Positions 28,401-43,400 of a DNA stretch of 62,811 nt are shown here, one piece after another. Below the pieces are notes generated by a model. That model made no database searches. It was not told the origin of the DNA and saw only the letters and a program-made list of their open reading frames with translations. Source of the DNA: Helochares maculicollis (lineage: Eukaryota; Arthropoda; Insecta; Coleoptera; Hydrophilidae); assembly GCA_033557835.1 (NCBI GenBank), contig JAWQRO010000069.1, forward strand, positions 1-62,811, in the 5' to 3' direction. The translations under genes were made by a program, and so were the position numbers. Positions within the stretch are counted from its first letter, which is position 1, and every line of letters begins with the position of its first letter.

Positions 28401-31400
28401 CTTTCCACTTTATAACCATCGTCTTTTTGAAAAGCTGCAATGTCTCCATTTTTAAATTTTTTAGTGCTGGGTGTAATACTTTTCCATCTATTCGCTGTGT
28501 ACCATAAAAGTCTGTAACGTGTGCAACCAAGGTATCTGATAGTTCCGAAGACGTATAAGCATTGCCAATAATTAGGCAATTACCTGATTACGGCACCGTC
28601 AGTGATAAAACAAATTGGCAGATCATCAGCAAAGTTGTCAATTTTTACGGAAATATCTGTCCCGTTTCAAGTAGATATGAGGTAGAAACAAAATTAGCCC
28701 GACTTGAACTCACAAAGCAACAGTTAACATCAAATCGAGCTCTTTTTAGAGCAATGTATTGAGCCCTGGATTATGGTCCTTAGGCTATGACGTCTTTCTC
28801 AGGAATAGACAAGACATTTGTGATCGAGATGTTGAAAATCTGATAAAATTTCGTAGAGTTCGAATGTAATTCCAGATTAGGTTACGCAATATTTATGAAG
28901 TGTAAATTTGTATTTATTTGAAAGTAACTTTTTCAAGTCTTTAGCTTACAAAAATCGGTGTTAGAAACAGATCACTGGTGGTTCAATACATCTCCTCTAG
29001 TAGTCTAATAATAAAGTTATAATTATTGTAAGCTATAGTATTACTAATTATTAGTTCTTTCGATCTCTACAGAATTATTTTGATGGAATTAAGGTACCTT
29101 CAAACGAAGCCAGCGAAAACAACTTGACTCAGCATCAAGACTCTAATTTGATTTGAAAACACAACCAATAATATTGCAGTATATTCGGTTTAAATAAATA
29201 ATCGGTTACACTATAAGAAAAACAATCGAGTTTTACTAAATAAATGTTACGAACTATTTTCCAGAGTTTACATTTCTATGCGTTGTACACAATTTTTTGC
29301 GGTTAATGTAAGCAAATCATTGCAAAGGAAATTTTTATCAATTTCCTCGCAATATTGAATTATTATCGATCAAAGCAGACAAACTTATCACGTCAAACAT
29401 TTTAATTTAAATGATTTATTCATCGGTGGTTCCAGTGCTTATACTTGTGAAAACATATGTTCGATTAATTGTTTTTCCCTCTATAGAAGTAGCTCCTAAA
29501 GTTAAAATTCTAGTATCGTGATGTATTGCCAGAAAATCTGAAATGCATTTTTCTGTTACTAAAGGAACCCATGTTATTAAAATATAAAATATTTAAACAA
29601 TGGATATTCCGACTGGTAAATGTAGGTCAGAGTGCCCCCGTTCGTCAATTTAGTCCTTTGTTTTTACAAAAAATATAACTAATGTATACTTAAAGGAAAC
29701 AGTTAGGTCACTGTCAGTTTATTTTTAAATAGTTACGAAGGTAAGTAGGGAATAAGCTAGTGTGTAAAATACGTGATTTCATTTCCCGTCAAGATTTTAT
29801 TTCTTATCCATGTCTGGGATTTTAGGAAATCGAATTTGCTGGGAAAATCTCTTCTAAGCATATTTGTTAGAGGTTTTCCTTGATACGCAAGTGGGATATT
29901 TCGAAGTGCAGTTGCAGAAATACAACCGAGGTGTGTCCCGCCCCAAACATATTTTATCATACACATCCTTCGGCGGAGGACTTTGAACTGATTTGATTCC
30001 TAAATAATTTGAAATGCTCTTGAGGCACATTATTCCTATGCATTGTCGAATTCCTAAGAAACTCACGGAGAAGGTGAATTTCTTATAACAGGATAATTGA
30101 CAATATTTGTGCACTCAGCTCACGTTTCGATTTTATAGATTGTCAAAATAATCTTGAGTACTCAATTTTGAGGAACTATATGCTAAGCTTAGAAACAGCA
30201 GTAACAAGTAGTGACAAGTATTGATTTGAAGTGTTTGAATACTTTGATAGTAAAAAATTAAGTAGCAACGTAAAAATGGAAAGGCAATATGTTAATACAA
30301 TTTATAGTTGACTGTAGGAGGCTCGAAGGCGTAAGAATGCCGGTAATATAATAAATGCTCTTAAATTTGTTATCCAAATGCCTTACGTGCTACGAAATGT
30401 CAGAGTTGTCTAAAAACATTAAGAAATGTTATTTTGAATATCTCAATGGTCCCAAATCTGGAATACCTATGACATTTGATATGAATCTATATATTCTTCA
30501 TGGTCTACCATACAAAGATATCTAAAGAAACTGCATAAGATACTGAGAGATAAGAGGCACAGGTGCATTTGCTTCATTACAAAATTAATCGTGTAATCTG
30601 CACTGCTCTTCTGACCAAGTTGGTCGGAGATGATTTTTTCCAATGAAATTAGGACTGCACTCAAAAATACTATTACTAGTAACAGACTGGGATTGCTACG
30701 GTAAGTCAACTATTATTCGCAATGTAGTCACATTTTTCTTTAAGTTGGTAGTACTGTCGTGAAGCGTAGATGGCACTTACGTCGTTTTATTGCTCTTATG
30801 ACTGCACAGGTTAGATCCTGCCCGGATAGTTTAATCGTCACTGTCATACCGTTAAACCACAGCTGTCCTGTTCGCTGTTTGCGCCAAAACAAGAACAACA
30901 TTCAGTGATTAGTTTGGAAGTGCATGTGACATGGTTATGTTAGATAGGCGAGTAACTACTGATAAAATAGCACATTCTCCGCAAACTGCCAAACTTACCC
31001 AACATAAAAATATGCAGCAGTTAGGTTTTGAAATATTTCCGCACCCAACCTACTTCACAGATCCTGTCCCATTGGATGCATATTGTTTCAAATGCCGTTG
31101 AAACAATTCGTTCGTAGAAAATATTTTGCAACTATCAAAAATGCAAGTGAAGGAAATTTATATTAAAACCATCCTCTTTATTTAGTTGGGACCTTAAAGT
31201 TTTAACGCATGGTGAGGAAAGGCCATTGATAACAAGTTATTATGGAGTCAAATTCTAATAGTTAAACAATTTTATTTTGGTATACGAACAAAATTCTTAT
31301 GGATATCCCTAACATTTAAAAAACTTCAAAGAAGCAAGTATAACTCTTCCTTGATAAACTTCAACTTTATTAAAAACAAGTTTATACTTCATTATTTTTC

Positions 31401-34400
31401 AATACATACTAATTATTTTTATGGTGGCCTTTTTTATTGCTTAATTATCGAGCGTCAATTGTCGGGAAAACAAATGGTTGAAGAGCACCCTACCTAAATT
31501 GAAATATGTTGAAAGCTGATTCCCTTTAATTCGAAATCGACCAAAAGTAGTTTCCTACTTTTCGATGGCCATAAAAATTAAAAGCCATCAGAAATCAGAA
31601 GCGATAACTTGGATGGCACATTTCACACTTATCTGCTCACCATAAGGTGCTGTTATATTAACAACCGATCGCTCATTTATTTAGATAACCGAATCTTGAT
31701 CAGCATTTAAATTAAGAATTGCGCAGCTTGCCATTTATGAATAAAAAACACGTAATTTTATAATGATTGCGAGACTTGAATATAAAATCGAAAAGGATGG
31801 GTTGAGCTTATTGTGGAAATAAACACACAAGAATTTTTTTAGGAAGTAATAGTAATTGTATAAATAATAAGATGAAATTTACTAAAGTCATAATTAAAAC
31901 GAGTATGACGCATTATGTTTTGCATATGCTACATTAATATTAATTATTTGTTTAGCTTGTGACTCAATCCATACGGATATAAATGGAAGATGTTAATTAC
32001 CATTAAAGTATATGGAGTTTCTTTCGCAAAAAGCGCAGCATATGATACTATATTGTAATACAAGGTTTAATGTTCTCGTCGCGCCGCCATTCTATTCCGG
32101 CAATTCCCATTTCGAAATGCGCCCCAAGTGAGTTCAATGCCTCGCAATGATCGACCACATACCTAATTGCTTTTTTCTGGCCAACCGAAAATAAGCAACG
32201 AAATGCAAACACAGACTCTGAATTCATTTGAAACTCACCAACGATAACAGTGGCCACTCCATCCTTAATTTCTTTGGCTGTGTGGTTTCCTACGGTGATG
32301 AAATCGGACAGGGATAAAGACGACGCGATGATCTGGCGCTTCTCCTCAAAATTTAAAAAATCCAAACTGTTACTCCTTTGGGGTGCTACTATAGCAACAG
32401 TTTTTCCTTTGCCTGGAGGGATTGCATTTTTCTCTGGTATAACCGGCGAGGGAACCAAGTAAACACTACCCATGTGCACTGACATAATAAGCCGCGGCTC
32501 TTTGCACGAGATACGCGCAAACAACCAGGTATCAAGGAGCAACTCTTGTTACCATTGTTAACAAACACCCAAAAAACTAACAAAAATAAACACAACAGCA
32601 ACCTGGACCGCACTAATATACGTTTTCAATAGGTTTGTGTATGTTCGATGAACCTTTACTACTACGTTTTTTAACAGACACCTGTTGTATCGACAATAAA
32701 TGCAGAAAAACAACAATTACATGCAACACTTACACTATTGTTTGCGTAAACGAGCTGCGAATTAATTAGGATAATTTTGTACTGGGGAAATTCTTAGAAT
32801 CATGATGATAACAATAGAGACCCGTCTGTACGATTTAAAATTATTTATGTATAAATAAAAGGAACGCTAGTATAACGACGTTTCTCTGCTCACTTGCGCG
32901 GACCGCGATTTGAACGTGAATACACAACATTCCACGTTCCTTTCATTCGTAAATAACCGGTCGCAACGGACTTGCCCGAATCAAACCCCTAATTGTATCC
33001 TACCAGCGAAATGCTCAGCATGTGATAGCGGCATTTCACTTTCGCTTTATAGTAGCTCCAAATGATTGAACAAAGAAAGACGGAGTTGGCGCCAGGGTGC
33101 TTGATGCATCTGCCCGACTACATCATGGACCTGTAACTATGGCGATGCATCGGCATTGACTCACCCCTAAATTCGGTTGCATTCATCCCTTTTCTTACTA
33201 CAGGTATTTTTAGAGACTATTTACACCTGTTATTATTAAAGATAAATATATGCAGACTTTTTCAATTTGCTTGAAAACCAGATGAAAATCGATACGCTCA
33301 GGATCTGATTACTCTTAGCAATTTGAAAGACGATTAGAGTATAGTTTTGGTACGCAGATCTGTTTACTAGCAAGTAATGATGTATGAATGGGAAAAGAGG
33401 GTGTCGCACCTGCTTCCCGAAATGTGAAATAAACAAGGATTTTCATTGTGTGTAGTTAAAACTCGCTTAGCACATCAATAAGGAATCTAATAGGGTTGTT
33501 GAGTGATTGTCCGTATTTATTTCTTAAATACAACTGACAAAACCTGATCATAATTGTTTCTCTCTGTAATTATTTGAGCTGTTTATTTTGAAAGTACCGT
33601 CACTCCATTTTTATTTTTGACATAATTTATGGTTAGCTGCCAAAAAGTAAATCCGCGTTGAAATATATTAAATAAATTTGAAAATTTTGAAACATGTACA
33701 TTTTCAGAATAATATAAATATTCAAAAATATAATTTTGAAAGTAACTTAAATATACTTTTTTATTGAAAATCTCAAAAAGTGTGGCCCAAAATCTTTAAA
33801 GCAGTGATAAAGGTAATTTAAATTATATTATTGTATTTACACGAAATTTAACAAATAAATCGTAATTACAAAAATTATTAAGATCACGCGAAAGGATAAA
33901 ATCACAATATTCCTCAATTTAAAAAAGTGAAGAAGAATTAAAATCATACAACAAAAGAAAGGGAATCTCTTCAACAGAGGAAGAGGGATCAATTGAGAAT
34001 GAGAATAAACAAAACAGCTTCAGAGAAGGATTCTTAAACTGTAAAACAGGCAATTGTTTGTTAGCAATTCTTTTTGCACACTTTGCAACTAAACGAAGGA
34101 CGATTGGAAGGTGTATAAAAATCTAAAAGTGTACGAAACGAATTTAGTGGATCATCGAGAAAAATATGGTTGTTCAAAACCATATTAAAAGTACCCACAA
34201 TTTTCAATACCATTATACCAGAGCTCATAATCCTAATATAAAATATCTACATCCTGCACTGACTATAAAAAATGTTTAATTTATATGAGATTTACTGTAA
34301 AAAATGATATTTTCATTAAGATTACACTGCGAATAGATTCCGTCCGTCTTCTACCATTACAATAGTAACGGTTGAGAATTCTCTAGGTTACATCTCGGTG

Positions 34401-37400
34401 AATCCCTTACGGATTTTCAAATATCTTCTAACTTTCTGTTCATACCATTTCTGTATTTACACCACACCTCGTTAACTAACTTCTGTACATTCTGTACGAG
34501 ATTTTTGGAAACGTTGCAATAATTTATTGTTTAACTTAGATTTGTCTATTGGATAACTCATTTAAACCCATTCAACTTTGGCAATTGGATCAATGGTAAA
34601 AAATCATTAACTTACAACACGTCAAATCCTAAATCATACCAAAACGAAACAATAGATTGGCGGCAAAAATTTAGACAAGTGAATAGCGCGATAATTCTCA
34701 TACTCAATTCTAACAGTTCGTTTCGAGCATAGATAAGTAGGATTGCCATATGTGTTAAGCCAAATTCCACTAAATTTAGAAAATTCGAAAAAGCACAAAA
34801 AAATATTGATGCTGCTGACTTAATCACTAGCCAGACACCCCAGGTCATTGAAAATAAGCAAAGCAAAGACGCTCTATCCCCCTGTAGTGCTAACGTAATA
34901 CTTGAATAGACCCAAATGTCAAAAAGTTTATGCAATATGATTTTCATTAATAGGACAAAATTTTATATAAATTTCATCCAATTACTTATTTCACTTCGTA
35001 AATTCTATCGATTTATGTGAAATAACACAATTGAATTTAAATTGGAAAACACCGACATAAATATAATCAGCATTAATTCAAACGTAAGTTGACGAACCAA
35101 AAAAATATTGCCTAGATAAGACTTCCTCCTACCTGAGAGTAATGTAAAAAAAATTTCATGTAGTAATATTACTTTGATTCATTATAATTCCGCCTGGGGC
35201 AGGGGTTAGGTGAATTGGGTAGCTCATCAACTGACACTAAGCCCGGATAAAGGAGGAGGGTTTCCAGGTGAGGTTAGTAGCCTGACAGGAGTAAAAAAAA
35301 TTTCACGCTCTCAGTAGTAGGAATTGAAGAGTCGGAAAATGGACAGACCAAAAACACGACGGCCTATGCTGCGAAACAAAATATTACCAGACTGGTGTGT
35401 TGGAACATACATTTCTGGAATGTTACAAACCAAGAAACCATCATCAAAATGAAACAGCACAAAATTACATTTGCGGGTTATCATAGACAAAAAGAAAAGG
35501 CTAAGGAACATTAAAGACTACATCCCACTATAATTAAAAATAAAGTCGACTCAAGAATTAAGGCGTTAAGACGAAATATTGGAGTACACTTACGAACAAA
35601 ATGGATCACGACCTAAACTACCACCAGTCTTCAGAAATCAGTGAAAGATCTAAAAATCAATAAGGCGCATGGGCAGCAAGATAAAAGTCTACAAAACTTA
35701 TATAAAACCTATCATTAATATACTAAAATTATGTTCAGAGTTAGTATGTTGAACACTCTGAGAACTACTCCGTGTACAACTAGAAGTATTTGAATGAGGA
35801 GAAGTAGAGAACAAGAGAATTGCATCAACATGTGCTGACGATGGAGAATAGCAAACTACTGCGAATAGCGCTAGAGTCTAGGTGGTCTACATCACAAGAT
35901 AACGGCTTCAGAATTGTTGGACCCATAGAGAAAATCTTTGCGTCACATGGATAATATATAAAAATAAAAACAGGAGTGACTAGCTAATCAATGTCCACCC
36001 CAAACATTGAACCGAAAGTGTCAAATATGCTACACCCTTTTTTAAAAAATTTAGTAGTCGAAAGGATAAGTGGGCTGTTAAAATTAATCTCAACTGATGA
36101 TATTGTTGAGAAAGTAATTACATTTATTATTCCATAACAAATTGAAAACCGCATGCCCACTGGTGGATTAATTCGCTACAGCATTAGTGGCCCGCGTGCT
36201 CACCAGTGGACACAACAATGGTTTACTTTCAAACCGTCTGTGCATTGGTGTATCGATTTAATTACAATTTATGTGCAATAGTCGATTCGCCGTTCCCTCG
36301 AAAATGAATATTACTCAATAATTGTTCAAATCTATCTCTAGTAAAAATTTGGATATGCTATTTTCATACAATGTATTTGTGGATCAGTAATATCGAATTT
36401 TTTGGAAGCTGAAAGTCCCATCTATGGTATAATTCTAACGAATTTCCACTGACAGTATCTGAGCAAAGTTTTTCTTGGCTTAGGGTTTATATTTTGCAAA
36501 GCAAACGTATTCGTCTGTGACACATTTAAGGCATTTAGTTCATCATTTTATAAGGTGATTGTATGAAGCAGTTGAGCCGTTCCCAGCAAGTTTTGTTGCG
36601 CATTGTGATTTAGCCCTTTTTGTTAACGAATACTACTAGTAACCATACTCCTTGCATCACAAAATCGGTGGCAGCACACGAAGTTCATTTTCTGAATCTG
36701 GTATGCCTGATGAATTTGCAGGCGTTAATTCAATATTTTCTATTGGATCCATTAATGATGTTCTATTCCCTGCTGTATAATGGTTTTCCGATCATATTTT
36801 ATAATTATATAATATAACAATTTTTACAAATTCAAATAACATAAGATTACGCACAAAATATCTAACATTACATAAATGTAACTATGTTTATAAATGTGCC
36901 ACAGCTCGGCACAGCTACAAAAATGAAGATTGTGCAAAATAAGCAAGGACTCGCCGGTGAGCACGAGATCCACAAGAGAAATATAGTTGCTTGTATCGAG
37001 TTGCCACCCGTGAGCACTTTAATTATAATTAATGTGGAGATTAAATCATTTCTGCCTCAATTTTTTTACGTTATAAAACACTAATTTACTAAATTCACAA
37101 TAAAAAATGCCAGTCCATATATCTATGATAACAGACTCACAGACTTTTATAAATGTCCATTTTGATATATCAGCATTTTTACTAAATAAGTTATTCACCA
37201 AAAAATAAAGAAATAAATGGCTTTGCTTATTTAATGCGATTTCTATTGCCGAGACATTCTTTGACGGAAAAATCATGATGAATAGGATTTCCGTCTAAAA
37301 TGTTTTGACCAATTATTTTTCTTCGTCGAACAGTGACTGGAAACGAGACATGGATTAGATATTATGCAACATTTAAGTCAAAACTAATGGCTAGGAGGGT

Positions 37401-40400
37401 TTCGGTGTGCATTTCATGACACTGGAAAAGATTTAGAATAAGCCGAATCTATAAAATAAAACAATAAATTCAGTGCTCTGCCGCCTAAAACTGGATCGTT
37501 TGAATTCAATGACTTAATAAAAGCCTTGAGACTTGAAAAATGTTGATGAATCGATCGCCTTGTACTAAGCGGATTCCATATTTTGCTATCATTTTAAAAC
37601 TTCCTAGATGCTAAAACTGAAGATATAAGAAATAAAGAGATTTTTAGCTATTGCTTAATCAAGTCGTTAATAGAAATCGATGTTTCTTTATGATAAAGTT
37701 ACCTTTAGAATGGCGACAAATTCCTGAACAAAATGTTTGATGCCTATTTCTAACAACCTTGATGATATTCAATAAATTGAAAAATTGTTACTATACTGAA
37801 TTTCTTTTAATCTAACGTTCTCAAACGGTACAAAATTAGTTTTTATAAAAGTACAACCTTTCTTGGTAATAACCATGATTGTCTCATTTACCGTTCCATA
37901 TTGAATTCCTTTTAGTAACCTACAATGTTGAGAAAAGTTATTCTGGACGACCGAGAAACTTGAGTTTGGAATATCACCAGATGCAAAACTCGCGATTCGT
38001 TTTGCAGTTAAGTTCTATAATACAATAAATATTTAACCAATTTTAGTAACTTTTAAAGAATCAGTTATAAACTGCATATTTTGTACTCAGGACTACTTTT
38101 TTTTTAAAAGTTCATAGCATAGCTGGGGTCTTTTAGGAAGAAATCAATGACAGTGCTGGTTTTATTTATTATATATTTAGTTCATTTATTTTTGTGCATC
38201 TAATAAGACATTTAATTCCAGTATTTTTATTTAAGATTGTTTAGAATCAAAATAAAATATATCCGACGATGCTTCAGTTAACGCAAGCGGAACTGTAATG
38301 TGGTTAATAAACATCTAAGCAACTAAATCATAATAATATGAAATAATTCATAGCATAAAGATGTATAAAATCTATGTTAAAAATGTAGCCAATATTTTTT
38401 AATAACCAACAAGGGAATAAGGTGCATGAAATTCGTAGTTTAATTATATCATGGCTGAGAGGTATCATATCTACTGTTAATTTTGGTTTTTTTCTGCGCA
38501 ATTTTTAAAAATTCATAATAATATTCATATTTGTTGATTATAATCCTGTTTTAATTTTTTTAAATGTATGCTAGTCTCTTGGTTCTCATAGTAACAAACG
38601 ATATAAAATAGATTTAAAACTTTGATGAAAAATTATGTTAGAAGCTACGATATATTCGTGTGATAAATGGAAACTTTGTAAATTGCTAAAAAGTGGCGAA
38701 CTTACATATAAACTACTAGGACTAAAGCAAGACGAAGTAAGTGGACGTATTTGTTGCGTAGGTAGTACTACGAAATAATTGAAAGCAACTAGAATCTCGG
38801 TAATTTACCATAATTGCTCAAACAAAATGGACGTTGAACGGTCGTAATTACTGAATTAATCTGCACGTGTGTCATTCAACAACCTGTACTGTTTATAAAT
38901 AAATATAAATTAAGTGGAGATTTATTCAAGTTTCCAGTGGGAATATTTAGAATGGGTGGCCACAATATATTTTAGAGACCCTAACATTCTCATGAAAACA
39001 ATTTGTTCTTAATATGAAAAATTGCGCTTGGTTGTTTTTCTATTATTATTTTACTTAAATATAATATTGTACACAAGCCCGTAAATATGGCAACCAATTT
39101 ATTAATTACAGTATCTGCATACATATATTAAAATTTCGACGAAAATATTTTAATGGAAATGGAAATTTCGTATTGACGCAGCTTTTGAACCATATTCCGT
39201 AACATATTCGACACTTAGAGCCGGCACGAGGCGTTCCATTTCACCTCCTTTGTCGCAAAAACAGTTGCTCTGTATCTAACTGGTAATTTACATTTTACAC
39301 AGAAACAACACCGTAATTTGTACATATGCCACAAACTTAATTACAAATTGCTTTTCACATGGCCTTACGCAATTCACGTGTCTGATAGTATGTAGTTAAA
39401 TTACATTTTCCGGATTAATCCTGTAGATTGCATTAAATTTCAAATCAAACTACACTCACTGTAATGAGATTTGAAACATAGTTTTTCACTTTTAAAACCA
39501 ATGTAACTGTGAACAGGATGTATTACAGCATTTGTTACCTGTTGTATAACTAAAGTCCTGGCGGAATACTTGGACAGAACAAGCTTAAGTAAACTCAATG
39601 TGTATTACTTGCATAATTTAAAAAAATAAAAGTTGCACGTACGAAAATTAGAAATGCATATTTTACTCCATCTTCCAGGGATTTTATTGATCATGCTGTC
39701 TACGGTATACTTTAAATAATTGTTTATCCCTCGAGGGAATTAAAGGATTTAATCGTTGTTTCAGATAAGCCGTTTCAGAAAGAGCTAATCTTTCCCTCCC
39801 AGGGTTCAAGCCCTACACAGTAATCTCCTAGCAACTTCAAATTTTAACGTTGCTCAGGTCGTCATTTAGGACTCAGCCAAATTAAATGAGTCTTACAATG
39901 CAACTTACCCTCATTATTTGCTGTTTCGTCGCACGTACCTGCAAAGAAAACAAAGTCTAAGTATGAATTAAGAATTAGATCTAAAATTATGTAAAAATGT
40001 TGAATTAGTGAAGAGCAATGATACATAAACAAGAGATACTATTAAAACAACAGCATAACAAATATATCCCTAAGAAAATAATGCACCTATAGCTCAAACA
40101 CAATAATTTAGACAAAAGCGACTATTGTATATAATGTCCGCAACAAATAATGTCAAAATAATGTAAATCAGCAAGTAGTTCGTGAAGGGCGGGTATGCGG
40201 TAAACATTATTTATTTTTAAACAGACCAGGGGATCCTCTACATGCAAAAATAACATAAACACGTAAAAGAAGTATTACTTAGGCGAGCCTTATAAATCAC
40301 CTTAGCGGTAAGTACATTAATATCTTTCTGGAAGCACTTCAATTTTATGATACAAACACCTAAAAATTCAAGAAAAAGATGGAGCGGAAGGAAGACGTCG

Positions 40401-43400
40401 ATAAGTATTTCAATTTGTATCAGCTGACATAAGTCATCAAAAACGGGTAAAACTTTCATTCATCGTTCGGTTAAAAATCTGAAAATATAGCGAGTTGATT
40501 GCAGTTGCTTACTATGCTAAAGAAAGGAAGGAAAATCAGCCTTCTAAGGAAGCCCCGGTATAATCGAGTTTCAGCCAGTAATCTAATTTTTTCTTGTTAT
40601 TAAATCCTTTTATATTCAATTTGCACTAGTTGTATGCAATATAAATGGATGCGCTGCTCTGATATCGTTGCAAAATTCTCTATCAAGCTAAGCCCGGGAA
40701 GCTTTAAAATAGGTAGTTTGAAAGCCAGGTTTCAACCACACACCATTAAATAATCATAAAGCTGAAGTTGAAGGAGACTCCCTCCTTTGTTGCCTTACAT
40801 ATTTCGCTAAGCTTATGCAAACTATTCAGGAAGAGATTGTCTGCAGCTGAAATACCAAGCCGTAAATCAATAGCGCAGGTGGTGAAAAAACCAAAACAAA
40901 TTTCTTGAACGACAAAAATGTTTCCTCACTTTCTCGGCCCTCTCCTAGTTATCTTCCTTAGTTTATATTTCGGAGAGTGGTTGAGGAAAATGAAGAGGGT
41001 TGGTTTCTTGTGAATAATAAGCATTTTGCTGTCGATCCACGTACTCGTTCCCGGTTAATACAGCGAAAACGAGGACATAATAACTTGATCTCGGAAAACA
41101 ATGAGTGGAGAGTCCTGCTTTGAAAGAGGCTGCTGCTCCTTGATGTCGTCGAGCTTTCCACTGATAGCAGGCTGTGTCGGAAGTATCAAAGGGGAAATGA
41201 AGCGAGGGGCGCCTTCAACGGTCAATACCCCCACTTGCCCCTAAGAAGTGATAACGTGAGGAGCTAACTCGAGCTAAATTAGCAATTTCAATTTTTTTGC
41301 TTTTAAACTTTTTTAATAACGAGATACATACCACTCTCCTCGATGGATATTTCTACCAATTCTTCAACGCTTCCTGTCGGTGTTTTATCAGTAACTTCAC
41401 TGCTGTCGTCGACTACAACACTTCCGTTATCACGTTGGAAAATATTTAATTTTGATCTCGACTTGGATAGGCGCCTCAACATGTTGTACGGACACGAATT
41501 TAACAGGTTTAAAATGTGAAGCAAAATGAATGCAAGGAAAATTTAATCACCTGCTCCCACTAACGAAGTTATTTCAACTACTAATCTTATCTTATCAACA
41601 AGATATTAAATGACTTATTACGACGAACCATTTCTAATATGTACCATTCAAAATTCTTTTATTTACAAGTAATTGAATAAGGCACACTTTATATTTGCAC
41701 GAGCTGCAAACTTACTTTGAGGCATTTAAACCCTGCTAAACTACCTGTACGTTAATTAAATAACATACATTACTGCTCCCGTAGTGATGGTCGTTTCGAG
41801 GAAAATAGAACTTACTTATCCGTCGTCTGATCGCGCTATTTCACATCGTTGTGTAGGTCATCATATCTTGTAAAAAGATGTTGTTCTTCGTTCATTTTCC
41901 TTGCAAAAATACATTACCCTTTCGTTCAATTTCGCCATAAAAATAGGTTGTTCTTTCGTTCATTTCTCTTTTAAAAATATGTTGTTCTTTCGCTCACTTT
42001 CCTTCATACGTAAACAAACGAAATAATTAATGTGAAAGGCACTAGGTAAACACAAGGGGCATGAGTTTCATGCCCGAGATGAACAATAGACAATTCTAAC
42101 CTCACCTTGACTATAAATGGGAAATTCTCCATCGCTGTGGCTGTGAGTTAACATTGAAGGGTTTTCCAGCCCCCGCTGTCTGAATCTTCCCGAATCCAAC
42201 TTAATTAAATCACCATCTTGATAGATATGAAGATTGTACACCGAACAGGCACTGCTAATATTGCTAAAATTATTTTCGATAAAATATGGCGAAATATTTT
42301 GCCAGTAGACTGTGGGCACAACAAAACAGATCCCTGTCGCTTGGGTGGTGCGCCACCAGAGAACGCACTGAATCGAGTCTGGATATCTAGCGCGACAAGA
42401 TGAAAAGGGAAGCTGCTGCGCCGCACCCCGCGCTTTATTCCCGTTTAGTCTACTCTCGTTCCCCTTGCCCTTAACTTCAAATGCTCCAGATATTTCGATT
42501 CGCAGTTCTGAATTCAAAGGCATACGAAATCGGAATTTATTAAATAACAATTTTACGATACCAGCGAAACGAAACCTAAGAAACATTTTAATCAAAAACG
42601 TCTTAATCAAAAAGTAGATACATCTCTCAAGCGCACACAGCCGTGACTTGGAAAGAGCATACAAAGTTTTGAATTTTAAAGCTTTATTCGCTTGCTGGCC
42701 CCAGATAACTTCAGCAAGTCAGTGCATATGCCGTGAATTATTCTAATGTATCGTATCGTTGAATCATTCAACGATCATATGCTACATGAAATAAATCATG
42801 ATTGAAACATTATCTTCCCGGTAGGTTTATGATGCTTTCATTTTCTTCAATTAGTCCAATCGTACAATTAGTAGAAGAGGATTTGCTAATTCAATGTATA
42901 TGGATTTAAATTCACCCATGAGAATTTTAAATGTCATTATTTTTGGTGCATTTGAATCATATCCACCATCAGGTATTTCAGCATCCGTCGGCTTAGGGGC
43001 CAAGTTAAAAAATACGAACCTGTTGTTGAATATTAAGTGGACAATGCAATGTAATGTAAAAAAATATATAATTTCAGAGAAGCTAGCTCGCATATGCATT
43101 ATGAGAGGGTAGCCTAACAGACTTAACTTAATTGTGAAACGAGCAAAATCTGAGAGATATGCAAAAAATGCACATTTGGAAATGAAACAATAAATTTATT
43201 AAGAGTGAGTTAGATTTCTACAGAGTTTGAAATTATTGTTATGCTTTTTATTTGTGGTTAAAGTAAAGGTAAATTAATAATATAAATTCACTTGTAAAGT
43301 AAAAAATAACATAAAAAAATATCATTTTTAAAACATTTCGCTAAGACTAAGCACTAATATTTTTGAAAAGTCGTCTGTCATCGTCTGACAATCTCCCTAC

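Noticed and set aside
32389..32613. 74-codon minus-strand frame overlapping the 32.3-kb exon
   Set aside because: Different frame, hydrophobic low-complexity start; a shadow of the exon.
39795..39820. tRNA/SINE-like GGGTTCAAGCCCT
   Set aside because: No A box at the right distance and no acceptor stem could be drawn.
42851..43099. 82-codon minus-strand frame with PKPTDAEIPDGGYDSNAPK
   Set aside because: Candidate splice sites are weak and in phase 0, not matching the PHACTR exons; overlapping plus frame equally open; no family recognised.
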